Shown here: one piece after another, positions 4,338 to 5,570 of the stretch
How the letters are laid out: every line of letters starts with the position of its first letter
Position numbering within the stretch: position 1 is the first letter of the stretch
The notes under the pieces: generated by a model
The model's input: the letters and a program-made list of their open reading frames with translations, nothing else
What the model was told of the DNA's origin: nothing
The model's database searches: none
Position numbers and translations under genes: made by a program
Assembly: GCA_947372365.1 (NCBI GenBank)
Contig: CANBTK010000178.1
Span: forward strand, 1 to 5,570
Source of the DNA: Flavipsychrobacter stenotrophus
GTDB lineage: Bacteria; Bacteroidota; Bacteroidia; Chitinophagales; Chitinophagaceae
Reading direction: 5' to 3'
DNA: 5,570 bases

Positions 4338-5570
4338 ATGTTTCGTGCCTGTTGCCTGGCTTTATTCCTTTTACTTCCGCAAATCATTTTTGCACAAAAC
4401 CAACGTGAGCTAAATAGCGAATGGATGTGTATACGGGCTTCAGGCCTTAATATGCCCGGCGATACTATTTCAAAAACAGAATTTCTAATCAGCAACTGGC
4501 TGCCGGCAATAGTACCGGGTACAGTACTTGCCAACCAGCTTTTCAACAAGCAGATACCCGACCCGTTTTATGGGATGAACAACGAGGCCATACCCGATAT
4601 TTATAAGATAGGTAAGGGCTACTATACCTACTGGTTTGCCTGCGACTTTAAAGAGCAGTTTCCTGCCGATGGTAGTGAGGTTTACCTTAACTTCCGTGGA
4701 GTTAATTACAGTTTCGATGTGTGGCTGAATGGCCACAAACTGAATGATAAGCCTGATGAGGGTATGTTCCTCAGTAGCAGTTATTGTATCACAAAATATC
4801 TTGAAAAAAATGGCACCAACAGGCTGGCGGTTATTGTGTATCCGCCATCGCCAGTAGGCAACCCCAATAACGGGCAGGGCGGCGATGGCATGATAGCCCA
4901 CAGTGTCACCAACCAGTTTGTTGCGGGTTGGGACTGGATACAGCCGGTACGCGACCGCAATACCGGCATATGGGACAAGGTTTTTATAAAGAGGGTGGGG
5001 CAGGCGCACCTGGACCACCCCCATGTGGTTACGCTGGTGCCAGGCAGGCGCAGCCCCGATGGCAAGCAATGGCCGGCAACAATAAGGGTATCTGCTGAAG
5101 TTGAAAATACTTCCGATTCTACTTTAAAAGGCGTGCTGGAATACGAGCTGGCCGGCAAGCGGGTGAGTACTACTGTAACTCTGGAGCCGCACAGCCTGGA
5201 AGAGGTGAAGCTGCCTGATTTGCAGTTGGAAAATCCCAAACTATGGTGGCCCAATGGCTATGGCACCCCATACCTTTATACGCTTAAAATGCGCCTGCTG
5301 GTTAACAGGAAAGTGGTGGATGATGATACGGTTACCTTTGGTGTAAGGCAACTGGCAACAGCATGGAACGCCAAAACAAAAAGCAGGGAGATAAAGGTAA
5401 ACGGGCAAAAAATATTTATAAAGGGCGGTAACTGGATATTACCCGATGAGTTACTACGCTTTTCAAAAGGGCGCTACGATGCCGAAGTGCGCTTTCACCG
5501 CGACATGAACCTGAACCTGATAAGGGTTTGGGGTGGCGGCATTACCGAGCGGCCTGAATTTTATGATGCC
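4338..5570 (+). CDS. secreted glycoside hydrolase family 2, beta-mannosidase / exo-beta-glucosaminidase type (3' truncated by window)
   Basis: The frame is open from ATG 4338 to the last base: 411 codons with no stop. The protein starts with a Sec signal peptide (hydrophobic core LALFLLLPQIIFA, cleavage probably after A19, before QNQ). Residues about 25-217 are the N-terminal sugar-binding jelly roll, with VPGTVL (59-64), YTYWF (96-100), DVWLNGHKL (127-135) and GWDWIQPVRD (197-206). Residues about 225-335 are the Ig-like domain, ending near LWWPNGYGTPYLY (302-314). The TIM barrel begins with VNGQKIFIKGGNWI (354-367) and NLNLIRVWGGGI (391-402), the signature GH2 block of this subgroup. GH2 enzymes of this type remove terminal beta-mannose or glucosamine from glycans and are usually about 850-900 aa. 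The acid/base and nucleophile Glu lie past the window edge, so activity cannot be judged. Exact substrate is unknown. The signal peptide supports this ATG. Confidence 0.92.
   Translation, partial: MFRACCLALFLLLPQIIFAQNQRELNSEWMCIRASGLNMPGDTISKTEFLISNWLPAIVPGTVLANQLFNKQIPDPFYGMNNEAIPDIYKIGKGYYTYWFACDFKEQFPADGSEVYLNFRGVNYSFDVWLNGHKLNDKPDEGMFLSSSYCITKYLEKNGTNRLAVIVYPPSPVGNPNNGQGGDGMIAHSVTNQFVAGWDWIQPVRDRNTGIWDKVFIKRVGQAHLDHPHVVTLVPGRRSPDGKQWPATIRVSAEVENTSDSTLKGVLEYELAGKRVSTTVTLEPHSLEEVKLPDLQLENPKLWWPNGYGTPYLYTLKMRLLVNRKVVDDDTVTFGVRQLATAWNAKTKSREIKVNGQKIFIKGGNWILPDELLRFSKGRYDAEVRFHRDMNLNLIRVWGGGITERPEFYDA

Noticed and set aside
4804..4810. Run of seven A inside the GH2 gene as a frameshift or slippage site
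   Set aside because: The frame stays open and matches GH2 motifs on both sides. The run just encodes Glu-Lys-Lys, and there is no alternative frame with gene-like content.
4485..5254. Two overlapping - strand open frames (194 and 157 codons)
   Set aside because: Both are antisense to the GH2 gene, whose + strand frame carries conserved sugar-binding and Ig-domain motifs throughout.

Overview
The window looks like a piece of a Bacteroidota chromosome. The evidence is the promoter style (matches or near-matches to the TAnnTTTG -7 element in front of four of the five main reading frames), the lack of obvious Shine-Dalgarno sequences, frequent AGG (Arg) and ATA (Ile) codons, and the gene content (surface-glycan enzymes, a secreted beta-propeller-like protein, a secreted family 2 glycoside hydrolase). 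I cannot place it below phylum level. All supported genes lie on the + strand.

Layout. Positions 1-147 hold a short open stretch that may be the tail of a membrane protein (to 96), followed by a promoter-like site. Positions 148-1973 are a two-gene unit overlapping by ATGA: a sugar-1-phosphate nucleotidyltransferase resembling the heptose guanylyltransferase HddC, then a GT4 glycosyltransferase. One probably makes an activated sugar and the other transfers a sugar during assembly of a surface polysaccharide or protein glycan. Positions 2092-3183 encode an unrecognised exported protein with an Ala/Pro-rich linker and PQQ-propeller-like repeats near its C-terminus. It is closed by a good hairpin/T-tract terminator at 3202-3249. 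The intergenic stretch to 3401 also carries a degenerate repeat pair.

Positions 3402-4178 encode a crotonase-fold protein very like PaaG (ring-1,2-epoxyphenylacetyl-CoA isomerase). Its active site has the PaaG pattern, with both hydratase glutamates replaced and an Asp in the IPD motif, so isomerase chemistry is more likely than hydration. It stands alone, with no other phenylacetate gene in view. The 159-bp gap after it contains a strong palindrome of a dispersed-repeat type. From 4338 a secreted GH2 enzyme (beta-mannosidase / exo-beta-glucosaminidase type) runs in frame to the last base. Its catalytic glutamates lie beyond the window.

I found no mobile element, CRISPR array, RNA gene or defence system, and no clear novel multi-gene system. 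The items most worth a second look are the very short promoter-to-start distances (possible leaderless mRNAs), the PaaG-type active site outside a paa cluster, the unknown exported protein, and the two intergenic repeats.
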